This document shows positions 11,694 to 21,490 of a stretch of 36,633 bases of DNA, piece after piece. A model generated the notes under the pieces. It was not told the DNA's origin and ran no database searches. It saw only the letters and a list, made by a program, of their open reading frames with translations. The stretch comes from an uncultured Pelagibacteraceae bacterium (GTDB lineage: Bacteria; Pseudomonadota; Alphaproteobacteria; Pelagibacterales; Pelagibacteraceae): assembly GCA_902633515.1 (NCBI GenBank), contig CACPGB010000005.1, positions 1-36,633 on the forward strand, in the 5' to 3' direction. Made by a program: the position numbers and the translations under genes. Every line of letters starts with the position of its first letter. Position 1 is the first letter of the stretch.

Positions 11694-12251
11694 TTAATAA
11701 TTTATTTCTAAACTTCCTATAATATTAAAATTTTTATCGGAAACAACTATTTCACCAGAAGATGTACCATAGTTCAAAACTTCGGATATTAATACGTAAT
11801 GTGTTACTAAAATTAAATTTTTGTCACTTTCAAATTTTTTAATATATTCTATTAATGCCTCAATCTGCATATTCTTATTTTTAGCGAATTTTGAACTATA
11901 GAAAGAATTTAAAAAACTATTTGACGAAAAGTTTTTGAAAGCAATTTGTGCTGTTTCTTTGCATCTACACCACTCGCTAGACAATACTTTTTCAATTTTT
12001 ATTTTATTATTTCTAAAAAATTCACCAATATATTCCGCTTGTTTTCTTCCTTCTTTACTCAAATTTCTTTGTGTAGAGCAATCGTCTAAATTGAAATTAT
12101 TTGGATCTCCACTTCCAGGGGCATATGCATGCCTTATGAATATTAATTTTCCACCATCGTCTAATTGATCAATTAATTTTTTATTTAAATCTGCTTTAAT
12201 AGATGTGGTTAAAGATATAAATAAGATTAATAAGAAAATTAAAAATTTCAT
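11694..12251 (-). CDS. histidine phosphatase family protein (secreted)
   Basis: Signal peptide, then LIFIRHAYAPGSGDPNNF (RHG-like), SEWCRCKETA, LILVTHYV. Confidence 0.88.
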   Translation of the reverse strand: MKFLIFLLILFISLTTSIKADLNKKLIDQLDDGGKLIFIRHAYAPGSGDPNNFNLDDCSTQRNLSKEGRKQAEYIGEFFRNNKIKIEKVLSSEWCRCKETAQIAFKNFSSNSFLNSFYSSKFAKNKNMQIEALIEYIKKFESDKNLILVTHYVLISEVLNYGTSSGEIVVSDKNFNIIGSLEINY

Positions 12252-12253
12252 AT

Positions 12254-12934
12254 ATGGATATTAGATTAGAAAATTTAAATAAGACAATTATTAATTGTAA
12301 AAAATGTCCGAGACTAGTTAAGTATATTCACAAAGTAAGCACTCAAAAAAGAAAACAAAATATTAATGAAATATATTGGGGTAAACCTGTTCCAGGTTTT
12401 GGAAATTTAAATTCAAAATTAGCAATTATTGGCCTTGCACCTGCTGCCCATGGTGGCACCAGGACTGGAAGGGCTTTTACTGGAGACAAATCAGGAGATT
12501 TTTTATTTAAGTGTTTATATGAAGCAGGCATTTCAAATGTTCCTTTTTCGAAAAGTTTAAATGATAATTTAAGATTAAGATCTACTTACATTACTAACAT
12601 ACTAAAATGTGTGCCTCCTGAAGATAAACCGCTAAGTAATGAAATCTCTAATTGCTCTAATTTTTTCGATGAGGAAATATTGTCTTTAAAAAAACTAAAA
12701 GTAATTGTTACACTAGGTAAAGTTGCTTTTGATAATTGTATTAAATTATATAAACAAAAATTTAATATTAAAAAAAAATTTATTTTCAAACATGGTAAAT
12801 CTCAACTATTGCCAAATGGTTTAATCATTTTATCGTGTTATCATCCAAGTCCTAGAAATGTTAATACAAAACTTATTTCAAATAAAATGATGGTAGATTT
12901 ATTTAAAAAAGCAAAAAAACTTGCTAAGTTTTAA
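12254..12934 (+). CDS. uracil-DNA glycosylase, family 5 (UDGb)-like
   Basis: CKKCPRLV, GLAPAAHGGTRTGRAFTGDKSGDFLF, ILSCYHPSPRNVNT. Confidence 0.9.
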   Translation: MDIRLENLNKTIINCKKCPRLVKYIHKVSTQKRKQNINEIYWGKPVPGFGNLNSKLAIIGLAPAAHGGTRTGRAFTGDKSGDFLFKCLYEAGISNVPFSKSLNDNLRLRSTYITNILKCVPPEDKPLSNEISNCSNFFDEEILSLKKLKVIVTLGKVAFDNCIKLYKQKFNIKKKFIFKHGKSQLLPNGLIILSCYHPSPRNVNTKLISNKMMVDLFKKAKKLAKF

Positions 12935-13346
12935 TACTATCACAAAAATAGGGACTAAATTTTGAATATATATCCTCAGGAATTTTCACTGGTTTACCAT
13001 CTTTGTTAACAAAAACTAGATGTACTTGTGCTTCAACTATTACTTCCTCAATCTTTGTAATAATTTGATTCATAAAAAAAGATGTTTTAGTTATGGATTT
13101 AACAAAAGATCTAACAGTCAGTTCATCCTCTAAAAAAGCTGATTTTTTATATTCAATGTTACATGACTTAACAATTATTAATAAACCAAATTGATCTTGA
13201 ATTTTTTTATTACTAGACCCAATGGAAAATAATGCCTCTGTTCTTGCTCTTTCTAAATACTTTAGATAATTAGCATAGTAAACAACCCCACCAGAGTCTG
13301 TGTCCTCATAATAAACCTTTAATTTATGAAAAAAATTTTCATGCAT
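12924..13346 (-). CDS. ybgC: YbgC/4-hydroxybenzoyl-CoA-type thioesterase
   Basis: KVYYEDTDSGGVVYYANYLKYLERARTEAL signature. Confidence 0.93.
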   Translation of the reverse strand: MHENFFHKLKVYYEDTDSGGVVYYANYLKYLERARTEALFSIGSSNKKIQDQFGLLIIVKSCNIEYKKSAFLEDELTVRSFVKSITKTSFFMNQIITKIEEVIVEAQVHLVFVNKDGKPVKIPEDIYSKFSPYFCDSIKT

Positions 13347-13403
13347 GATTAAATTATATCAAAAAAATTATCATTTTACATAAACTAAGATATAGTTGTT
13401 GTT

Positions 13404-13544
13404 GTGAATATTTTTATTATATGGTTAGTATTAGTTGTAGCTTGGAACTTTGGCTATCCCCAAGCAAGCCCGTTAGAAGATGTAATTGTTGCAGTAGCTC
13501 TTTCTTTTTTTGGTACAATTTTAAAAAAACATCTTAAAATGTAA
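13404..13544 (+). CDS. small membrane protein (46 aa), GTG start
   Basis: Unlisted ORF (V/M)NIFIIWLVLVVAWNFGYPQASPLEDVIVAVALSFFGTILKKHLKM; fills the gap between flanking genes. Confidence 0.6.
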   Translation: MNIFIIWLVLVVAWNFGYPQASPLEDVIVAVALSFFGTILKKHLKM

Positions 13545-14195
13545 TTAATCTGCAGAAAAATAAACGTTTTGAAAATAAGCCACACTCTTCATTTTAGAAT
13601 TATCTGTATCAGACATTATAGCCAGTCCGTCTAATTCGTTAACATCCAAGTCGTGAAATTTTTTGAAATCCTCTTTAACGTTTGCTTTAACTGTAACCCA
13701 TTCATTTAAATTCTTTTTAGTAGTTGATAAAACATTATCTATTGATTTTTTAGTGTAGGGACTAGGTGAACTGAAGCCAATTTCTCTATTGCTTGAAAAA
13801 ACGTAGTTTATTGCTCTATTAGAAAGTGGTGTTGCGCCAGTTTTTTTTACAACAAATACTCTAGCTGCAAAATCATGACCTTTTTTTGTGTCTTCCTTTA
13901 TGCCAAATAAATCTTTTTCGACCTTCCACGTAATATTTATAAAAGGTGTTTTATTAAGATCTATTTTTACCTCTTTACCTAAACCGGAGGCAGAATTATC
14001 GGCAACAGCTTTTAAATAATTACCATTTTCATTTGATCCTATAGAGTAATTAGTCTTATTATCTGCACCTCTAACCTTCCTGACCTCTAATTGCGAAAGC
14101 TCAACTTCTGTAAACTCAAATGCTTTTATTTCATTAGCAATACCTATCTCAGTCAATAAAAAGACACTAATTAGGAATTTTAAAACTATTTTCAT
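13545..14195 (-). CDS. DUF3047-like exported protein
   Basis: NITWKVEKDLF...HDFAARVFVVKKTGATPLSNRAINYVFSS...LDGLAIMSDTDNSKMKSVAYFQNVYF resembles DUF3047 proteins. Confidence 0.75.
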   Translation of the reverse strand: MKIVLKFLISVFLLTEIGIANEIKAFEFTEVELSQLEVRKVRGADNKTNYSIGSNENGNYLKAVADNSASGLGKEVKIDLNKTPFINITWKVEKDLFGIKEDTKKGHDFAARVFVVKKTGATPLSNRAINYVFSSNREIGFSSPSPYTKKSIDNVLSTTKKNLNEWVTVKANVKEDFKKFHDLDVNELDGLAIMSDTDNSKMKSVAYFQNVYFSAD

Positions 14196-14277
14196 AAATT
14201 TTTAAAAAAATTGTTAATACATTATTTTGACAAAATTTAAACAATCAAAAATCAATTTTTATGTGTATTTATAGATT

Positions 14278-14415
14278 ATGAAGACAATTTCAATTTTTAT
14301 ATTATTAATTTACTGGTCGATAATGATTTTTGCTCCAGTTATGTCAAAAGATATCAAATTTAGCAGAGCTAAATCTAATCAGACTAAAATAGTAGAACTA
14401 AAGCCACAAAGTTAA
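14278..14415 (+). CDS. small hypothetical protein (45 aa)
   Basis: Unlisted ORF MKTISIFILLIYWSIMIFAPVMSKDIKFSRAKSNQTKIVELKPQS; signal/TM-like N-terminus. Confidence 0.5.
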   Translation: MKTISIFILLIYWSIMIFAPVMSKDIKFSRAKSNQTKIVELKPQS

Positions 14416-15164
14416 TACGTTGAACGACCACCACTTATATCAAATACAGCGGCAGTTGAAAAAGTATTTTCCTCTGAAGACAACCAGCAAACTAGTGATG
14501 TAAACTCCTCTACTTCAAGAAACCTTCCTCTTGGTACTTTCGACAACATTCTTTTTACGTGTTCTTTGGTCATTTGGTCTAAAATTCTAGTTTTTGCACC
14601 TGCAGGAGTGACAGCATTTACTGCTATATTCTTATCTGCTAGCTCTTTACCTAATGACTTTGTTAATCCAATTGCCCCTGCTTTACCAACACTATAAGCA
14701 CTAGCATTAGCATTGCCATCTTTGCCTGCTACAGAGGCTACATTGACTATCCTGCCATAATTATTTTTGATCATATTGGGTACAATTGTTCTGCAGCAAT
14801 TAAAAGTTCCCATTAAATTTATGTCTACAACTTTTTTCCACATCTCAATCTCATATTCCCATAAAGTCGCTGTTGGACCAGTTATGCCAGCGTTATTAAT
14901 TAATATATCAATATTTTTTTGCTTGGTAATTTCTCTTACACATTCCTCAACTTTAAAATAATTTGAAATATCAACTATGTTAAAACTTAAATTGGGACTT
15001 TTAATATCTTTAATCGCTTTTTCGATCATTTTTTGATCATTGTCCCAGATAATTACACTCGCATCTGACTTTATTAACCTTTTTGTGATATCCAAACCAA
15101 AGCCTTGTGCGCCTCCAGTAACAATTGCAGTTCTACCTTTAAAGTCAAAAGAAATTTTGTCCAT
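14412..15164 (-). CDS. short-chain dehydrogenase/reductase
   Basis: TGGAQGFGLDI, NNAG, YSVGKAG catalytic motif, ISGGRS C-terminus. Confidence 0.93.
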   Translation of the reverse strand: MDKISFDFKGRTAIVTGGAQGFGLDITKRLIKSDASVIIWDNDQKMIEKAIKDIKSPNLSFNIVDISNYFKVEECVREITKQKNIDILINNAGITGPTATLWEYEIEMWKKVVDINLMGTFNCCRTIVPNMIKNNYGRIVNVASVAGKDGNANASAYSVGKAGAIGLTKSLGKELADKNIAVNAVTPAGAKTRILDQMTKEHVKRMLSKVPRGRFLEVEEFTSLVCWLSSEENTFSTAAVFDISGGRSTY

Positions 15165-15168
15165 AGAA

Positions 15169-16626
15169 CTACTTTCTAGCTAAAAGAAAATAAACGAATG
15201 CTGCAACTAAAGCACCAATAATCCAAGAGTAAGATTGTAAAAACATTAGATTTGTATTCCAAATTGTTGAAGCAGAAAAAATAAATCCTAATATTAACGA
15301 GTAAACTCCTTTAATGTGCCATCCACCCGAATAATAATAAGAACCACCTCTTTCAAGCGAATATATATCTTTATTAACTATTTTCTCTTTTTTAATGATA
15401 TAAAAATCAGCAATCATTAATCCAAATAATGGACCAAAAAAAGCACCAATTGTGTCTATGTATGACAAGACTCCAACTTGACTTAAAAGAGTTAACCAAA
15501 AAACTCCTATAATAAAACCAAAAATTGCAATTACATAACTAGCACTTTTAAAAGAAAAAGATGAGGGGTCAAAATTTATCAAGGTGTATTGAGAGGGAAT
15601 AAAGTTTGCTATCAAATTTGTCGATGCAGAAGCAATAATAATAAAAATTAAGGCTAAAGAAACTAAAAGAATATTGTCTAATTTTCCAATTATATCTGTG
15701 GGATTAGTTAAGATCATCTCTACATTTTGTGAGTTCAGGTTTTGAAATGCGTTCGCACCTGTTACAATAAATAACGCAAAAAATGAAAAGATGATTAAAT
15801 TTAAAATTAAACTTAAATTTCCTTTTTTTAACTCATTTTCATTTTTAACATATCTTGAAAAATCACCAAAAGATAAGATTACAATTGAAAAAAAAGTAAA
15901 AGTTGTACCTGCAACAGTTATAATGGGGCCAATATTATTGGTATTAAATATATTTTGAAGATCTAATACATTAATGAAAGATTTTGTAGTCAATTTTACA
16001 TCAGATAAAAAAACGATTAAAAAAAATATTATCATCGCTGCGTAAATTAATAGAGCAGAAAGCTTAATTAATTTTTTATTAAAATTCATTCCAACACTGA
16101 AAAGGTATGTTTGTAAAATAATAGATATAATGATTGAAAACCAATCAATTACATTTAATCCAACAAAAAAAATTAATAAAATTTCTTTTTGTAAGATTGT
16201 ATTATCGATTGAATATATCAAAACTCTTATAAGAAAACCAATCGCTTTTGATAAAAAATATGTTTGAATACCAAACATAAATATTCCTACAATACCTCTA
16301 AATAATCCAAAAATTTGTGCACCTCTAAATCCTAACGAGGATCTTAGTAAAACAACGAATGGTAATCCAAATTTCTGCGATGGTTTACCAATTAAATTAG
16401 AAAATATATAAACTAAAAAAGTACCTAAAATTGTTCCAAAAAATACTACGAAAGAATTTAAATTATATATCAGGTACAGAGATGCAATTAATGAAAACCC
16501 TATAACACTTTGTATATTTACGCCCCAAAAACAAAATAAGTCTTTCCAGTCCCAAGTTTTGTTATTTGGATTAACAGTTACTAAATCCCAATTAATTAGA
16601 TTTTTTTTCGAATCTTGTTTGCTCAC
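15169..16626 (-). CDS. NCS1-family nucleobase/hydantoin-type transporter
   Basis: About 12 TM segments; FGLPFVVLLRSSLGFRGAQIFGLFRGIVG, GDFSRYVKN, FIPSQYTLINFDPSSFSFKSASYV, FGPLFGLMIADFYIIKK. Confidence 0.88.
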   Translation of the reverse strand: MSKQDSKKNLINWDLVTVNPNNKTWDWKDLFCFWGVNIQSVIGFSLIASLYLIYNLNSFVVFFGTILGTFLVYIFSNLIGKPSQKFGLPFVVLLRSSLGFRGAQIFGLFRGIVGIFMFGIQTYFLSKAIGFLIRVLIYSIDNTILQKEILLIFFVGLNVIDWFSIIISIILQTYLFSVGMNFNKKLIKLSALLIYAAMIIFFLIVFLSDVKLTTKSFINVLDLQNIFNTNNIGPIITVAGTTFTFFSIVILSFGDFSRYVKNENELKKGNLSLILNLIIFSFFALFIVTGANAFQNLNSQNVEMILTNPTDIIGKLDNILLVSLALIFIIIASASTNLIANFIPSQYTLINFDPSSFSFKSASYVIAIFGFIIGVFWLTLLSQVGVLSYIDTIGAFFGPLFGLMIADFYIIKKEKIVNKDIYSLERGGSYYYSGGWHIKGVYSLILGFIFSASTIWNTNLMFLQSYSWIIGALVAAFVYFLLARK

Positions 16627-16651
16627 TTAAACAATATAAAACTTAAATATT

Positions 16652-18004
16652 CTACTGTCCATATAAGAGAGTTGGTAACCAAAGTGCAATTTTTGGAAAT
16701 ATAATAATTAAAACTAATCCTATTACCTGTAGAACCATAAACTGCATCATTCCATAATAGATATCTTTAAGGTCCCATTCAGGTACAACTCCCTTTAAAA
16801 AATAAGCTGAAAGAGCTACAGGTGGTGATAACCAGGCGGTTTGTAAATTGACTGCCACAAGTATTGCAAACCAAGTTAGATTAAATTCTAAGGCTTCAAC
16901 CAAAGGTAAAATTATCGGAACAATAATCATTACAATAGGTACCCATTCTAAAGGCCAACCTAATAGAAATATCATAACCATTATCATTGCTAGAATTAAA
17001 TATCTGTTCATTTCTAAACCTAATAAAAATTCAGTTAATAGAGTTGGTGTTCCTAATCTTGCAAAAACTGCTCCAAAAAAATTTGATGCAGCAACTAGCA
17101 CCATTATTAAAGCTGTGATCTCTAATGTTTTTACTAATGCTTCTTGTAATTTTGGAAGAGTTAATTTTTTATAAGCTAAAGATAGAAGTAAAGCACCCAT
17201 AGCTCCACAACCTGCAGCTTCTGTAGGAGTTGCAAATCCAAATAAAATACTTCCTAGAGCTGCAAATACTAGTGCTGCTGGTGGAACTAATCCAAGGAAA
17301 AACTCTATCCAAACTTCTTTCATACTAGCAGTTCTCATCTCATCAGGTAAAACTGGACCGAGTTTTGGATTTATCATGCATCTAATTGTTGTGTAGCCTG
17401 CATAAAGACTTGCGAGGAGAATTCCTGGTAAAATTGCAGCTGCAAATAAATCAATCACTGGAATTTCCATTATTGGTCCCATTACAACCAACATAATACT
17501 CGGTGGAATTAGAATTCCTAGAGTACCGCCTGCCGTAATAGTACCAGCAGCAAGTCTTACATCATAACCAGACCTATTCATTGACTTAGCAGCCATAATT
17601 CCAAGAATTGTAACTGATGCACCAACGATACCTGTTGCTGCTGCAAATATTACTGAAACAAATAAAACTGCGTAATATAATGACCCCTTTACTTTTGCTA
17701 GCATCAACTGGAATGCTGAAAATAATCTTTCCATCAATCCTGCTTGTTCCATCATAATACCCATAAAAACAAAGAGTGGAACAGCCGCGAGAGTTTGTTC
17801 AGTCATTACCATTGAAAATTGAAGGGTCATTAAATAGAAAACTAATTTTCCAAATCCAAGATAACCAAATACGAAACCTAAAAATATTAAAGTGAATGAA
17901 ATTGGAAACCCGACAAATATTGCAAAAAGCATCACTCCTACTAAAATGAAACCTAAAATAGCTGGATCAATGAATTCTGCTATCATTTTTTTTCTCCTGG
18001 CCAC
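16652..18004 (-). CDS. TRAP transporter large permease (DctM family)
   Basis: AGLMERLF, GILIPPSIMLVVMG, FGFATPTEAAGCGAMGAL, hydrophobic throughout. Confidence 0.96.
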   Translation of the reverse strand: MARRKKMIAEFIDPAILGFILVGVMLFAIFVGFPISFTLIFLGFVFGYLGFGKLVFYLMTLQFSMVMTEQTLAAVPLFVFMGIMMEQAGLMERLFSAFQLMLAKVKGSLYYAVLFVSVIFAAATGIVGASVTILGIMAAKSMNRSGYDVRLAAGTITAGGTLGILIPPSIMLVVMGPIMEIPVIDLFAAAILPGILLASLYAGYTTIRCMINPKLGPVLPDEMRTASMKEVWIEFFLGLVPPAALVFAALGSILFGFATPTEAAGCGAMGALLLSLAYKKLTLPKLQEALVKTLEITALIMVLVAASNFFGAVFARLGTPTLLTEFLLGLEMNRYLILAMIMVMIFLLGWPLEWVPIVMIIVPIILPLVEALEFNLTWFAILVAVNLQTAWLSPPVALSAYFLKGVVPEWDLKDIYYGMMQFMVLQVIGLVLIIIFPKIALWLPTLLYGQ

Positions 18005-18618
18005 TCACCTTTTCTTGCTGCCCAATAGCTTTTTAGTAATTCTGAAAAACCTTGGATTAATAAAAATACAATTCCAAGTAACAAACATGTTTTAATAGGC
18101 CACATATAGGGCATCCAAGTTGTATCCATCCCTCGTTCGCCTCTTCTAATCGACTCTTCAACAAAACCTATAGTCATATAAAGAAAAACAATTAATCCCG
18201 GAAAATAAAACAGGAGATATAACCAAAAATCGATTAGCCCTTGTGTTTTAGTTTTAAAGTTTCTGTATAAAAAATCTGCTCTTATATGTACTCCTTTTGA
18301 AAGGGCATATCCTGCTCCAAGCATAAACAATGCTCCATAAAGAAAACGGCTTATATCGTAAGCCCAAATTGTTGGTGCTAAAAATAGTTTTCTTGCAAGA
18401 ACTTCATATGTCATTGCAAAAATTAGAGGCATTAAAATCCAACAGACTATATTGCCAATCTGTTTACTAAATTTATCAATATTGATAATAGATTTTGCCA
18501 TCCATGATGGCATGTCCTTGGGCATGTTTCCCGAACCACCTCGCCTTTCAGCAATCATTTCATCTGAAATATCTAGTTTTCCTGGTTCGTCTGTCATAAA
18601 AATTTTAGTTAAAAACAA
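17983..18618 (-). CDS. TRAP transporter small permease (DctQ family)
   Basis: Four TM protein, YEVLARKLFLAPTIWAYDISRFLYGALFMLGAGYALSKGVHIRADFLY; start overlaps dctP-proximal spacer, end overlaps dctM. Confidence 0.94.
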   Translation of the reverse strand: MFLTKIFMTDEPGKLDISDEMIAERRGGSGNMPKDMPSWMAKSIINIDKFSKQIGNIVCWILMPLIFAMTYEVLARKLFLAPTIWAYDISRFLYGALFMLGAGYALSKGVHIRADFLYRNFKTKTQGLIDFWLYLLFYFPGLIVFLYMTIGFVEESIRRGERGMDTTWMPYMWPIKTCLLLGIVFLLIQGFSELLKSYWAARKGEWPGEKK

Positions 18619-18648
18619 TTAGAGCGGATTTATAAATCCGCTCTAATT
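18617..18648. promoter_or_regulatory. 32-nt perfect palindrome between dctP-like and dctQ-like genes
   Basis: AATTAGAGCGGATTTATAAATCCGCTCTAATT: 14-nt arms around TATA. Confidence 0.9.
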
Positions 18649-18668
18649 AAATCAAGATTGATTACTGA

Positions 18669-19763
18669 TTACTTTAATGTTGCTGCGTGAGCCATTCCTA
18701 GCTTCGCATTAGACATTTGAGAACCACTCCAGAAAGGAACAGCAACATCAGCAAAATTTTTCATTGAAGTATAAACTTCATTAAAAAATGCATTTTTCTT
18801 CGCATTTTTATTCAATGTAGCTTTTGCAGCTGCCATATATTCTACGAAGTAGTCAGAAGGAGTATCTTCTAGTTTTACACCATGAACTTCGGTAAGCTCT
18901 TTTAGAGCTTTTCCATTTTCATAGATTCTGTAGCTTAAAGATTTTGCTAATGAAGCATTAGCAGCAACTTCAAGAGACTTCTTCTCATGAGCGCTCATAG
19001 CATTGTAAGTTTTTCCAGTAATATAAAAGTCAGCATTTACGACTACTTGGTGTAAACCTTGTAGGTAGTAGTGCTTTAAAACTTTTTGGAAACCAAATGT
19101 TAAGTCTGGTTTTGGACAACACCACTCAGCAGCATCGATAGTTCCCGCCTCAAGAGCTGGTAAAATGTCTCCACCACCCATTGCAACTGATGCTATACCA
19201 ATGTCTTTGTAAGTCTGTCCAGGAATTCCTGGGGGTGTTCTGAATTTATATTTTCTAAAATCAGCCATATCTTTAATTGGTTTTGGAAACCACCCTAAAG
19301 CTTCTGGTCCAACTGGTTGTAACATAAATCCTTTAATATCTCTTCCCATTTCTTTCCAAAGTTGGTCGTATAATTCTTTACCACCACCATATTGGAACCA
19401 TGATAGGAATGCGATATTGTCAATACCTACTCCACCACCAGCTACTGGCGAACCAAATAACATAGCAGCAGGGTGATCACCTGACCAATAGTGTGTCCAT
19501 GCAAATCCACAATCAATTAATCCTTTATCAACTGCGTCTAGAGTTTCTTTTACTCCAACAACTGCACCGGCAGGTAATATCTCAAATTTTAACGATCCAC
19601 TCGTTAATTCAGTTACTGTATCAGTAAAGTCCTTTAACATTTTCACTTCATCAGCTTTAGTGTTAAGAACAGTCTGACATTTAAGTGTCTTTGCAGCGTT
19701 AGCACTAGACGTAAATCCAATTACTAAAATTGATGCAAAAAACATTGAAATGATTTTTTTCAT
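18669..19763 (-). CDS. TRAP transporter substrate-binding protein (DctP family)
   Basis: Signal peptide MKKIISMFFASILVIGFTSSANA; ALEAGTIDAAEWCCPKPDLTFGF; adjacent to DctQ/M. Confidence 0.93.
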   Translation of the reverse strand: MKKIISMFFASILVIGFTSSANAAKTLKCQTVLNTKADEVKMLKDFTDTVTELTSGSLKFEILPAGAVVGVKETLDAVDKGLIDCGFAWTHYWSGDHPAAMLFGSPVAGGGVGIDNIAFLSWFQYGGGKELYDQLWKEMGRDIKGFMLQPVGPEALGWFPKPIKDMADFRKYKFRTPPGIPGQTYKDIGIASVAMGGGDILPALEAGTIDAAEWCCPKPDLTFGFQKVLKHYYLQGLHQVVVNADFYITGKTYNAMSAHEKKSLEVAANASLAKSLSYRIYENGKALKELTEVHGVKLEDTPSDYFVEYMAAAKATLNKNAKKNAFFNEVYTSMKNFADVAVPFWSGSQMSNAKLGMAHAATLK

Positions 19764-19894
19764 TATTTTCCTCTTCTAGTTAAATTTAACAAATTAATTC
19801 AATCAGAAAAACAATCCTGATACAAGTGACAATTGATTAATATAAGTGTAAAGATGATTTAATAATAAAAATTAAAAAAACTATTCAACTTGAG

Positions 19895-21490
19895 ATGGAA
19901 AAATTTGATTTTATAATTGTTGGTGCTGGATCAGCAGGATGTGTGCTTGCCAACAGACTTTCTGAAAATCCCAAACACAAAGTTATGTTAATTGAAGCTG
20001 GAGGAAAAGACAATTATCCATGGATCCACATACCCGTTGGATATTTTAAAACTATGCACAATCCCTCAGTTGACTGGTGTTATAAAACTGAACCAGATGA
20101 GACAATGAATAATCGCTCAATTCGTTATCCAAGAGGAAAAACTTTAGGTGGTAGTTCTGCTATAAATGGTTTGTTGTATATCAGGGGACAAAGTAGGGAT
20201 TATGATGTTTGGCGTCAATTAGGTAATACCGGGTGGGGCTGGGAAGATGTCCTTCCGTATTTTATCAAAGCCGAAAATCAAGAGCGAGGCAAAGATCAAT
20301 TTCATGGTGTTGGTGGACCTTTATCTGTCTCTGACCAAAGAATTCAGCTTCCATTATTAAATGAATTTCAAAATGCTGCTGAAGAGTTTGGAATTCCAAA
20401 AACTAAAGACTTTAACACTGGGGACAATCATGGCTGTGGTTATTTTCAAGTTACTGAAAAAGATGGTTTTAGGTGTAGTACTGCTGTTGGATATTTAAAT
20501 CCAATTAAAAGTAGAAATAATCTTAAGATTGTCACCAATGCTCATGTAAAGAAAATAAACTTTGAAAATAAAACTGCAAAAAGCGTTGAATACTGGCAAG
20601 AAAATGAACTTAAAAAAGTATCAGCAAATAAAGAAATTATACTTTCATCGGGATCGATTGGTTCACCTCAAATTTTACAAACATCTGGGATTGGTAATTC
20701 GGAAAAACTGAAAGATTTGGGTATAGATGTAGTTCGTGATTTAAAGGGTGTTGGAGAAAATCTTCAGGATCATCTCATGTTTAGGCCAATCTACAAAGTT
20801 CATGGACTTAAATCATTAAATAAAAAAATTAATAGTTTATTTGGTAAATTATTGATTGGACTTGAATATGTTTTTAATCGAAGTGGTCCAATGACAATGG
20901 GTGCGAGTCAAATGTGTATGTTTGCTAAAAGTGACTCATCTTTAGAACTTCCAGATCTTCAATGGCATGTACAACCTATGAGTATGGACACTTTAGGTGC
21001 AACAAAAAATCATGACTTTCATGCATTTACTCCTACAGTGTCTAATATAAGACCTACTAGTAGAGGCTATGTAAACATTATAAATAAAGACTCTAGAATT
21101 TATGCTAAAGTTAAACTCAATTATCTATCAACTGATCACGATCGTATGGTTGCTGCAAAAGGTTTAAAACTTACAAGAAAAATTGTAATGGAATCTGAAA
21201 CATTTAAAAAGTTTAAACCAGAAGAATATAGACCTGGTATTAATATTAATGATGATGAAGAACTTGTAAAAGCTGGTTCAGAATTTACTCAAACCATTTT
21301 TCATCCTGTAGGTACTTGTAAAATGGGACAAGATGAAATGGCAGTGGTTGATGAAACGCTTAGAGTTAAGGGTATAAATAATCTAAGAGTAATTGATGCA
21401 TCTATCATGCCAAATATAACTTCAGGTAATACGAATGCTCCTACAATAATGATTGCAGAAAAAGGTGCTGATATGATACTTAGAAATTAA
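19895..21490 (+). CDS. GMC-family FAD-dependent oxidoreductase (choline dehydrogenase-like)
   Basis: DFIIVGAGSAGCVLANRLSENP, YPRGKTLGGSSAINGLLYIRG, GSIGSPQILQTSGIG, HPVGTCKMG, NTNAPTIMIAEKGAD. Confidence 0.96.
   Translation: MEKFDFIIVGAGSAGCVLANRLSENPKHKVMLIEAGGKDNYPWIHIPVGYFKTMHNPSVDWCYKTEPDETMNNRSIRYPRGKTLGGSSAINGLLYIRGQSRDYDVWRQLGNTGWGWEDVLPYFIKAENQERGKDQFHGVGGPLSVSDQRIQLPLLNEFQNAAEEFGIPKTKDFNTGDNHGCGYFQVTEKDGFRCSTAVGYLNPIKSRNNLKIVTNAHVKKINFENKTAKSVEYWQENELKKVSANKEIILSSGSIGSPQILQTSGIGNSEKLKDLGIDVVRDLKGVGENLQDHLMFRPIYKVHGLKSLNKKINSLFGKLLIGLEYVFNRSGPMTMGASQMCMFAKSDSSLELPDLQWHVQPMSMDTLGATKNHDFHAFTPTVSNIRPTSRGYVNIINKDSRIYAKVKLNYLSTDHDRMVAAKGLKLTRKIVMESETFKKFKPEEYRPGININDDEELVKAGSEFTQTIFHPVGTCKMGQDEMAVVDETLRVKGINNLRVIDASIMPNITSGNTNAPTIMIAEKGADMILRN

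Noticed and set aside
11935-12168. Plus-strand ORF of 77 aa
   Set aside because: Antisense to the histidine phosphatase gene.
12343-12789. Minus-strand ORFs 12343..12531 and 12586..12789
   Set aside because: Antisense to the uracil-DNA glycosylase gene.
18758-18770. TTCATTGAA inside dctP-like gene as a further operator copy
   Set aside because: Single isolated 9-mer within coding sequence, plausible by chance in AT-rich DNA.
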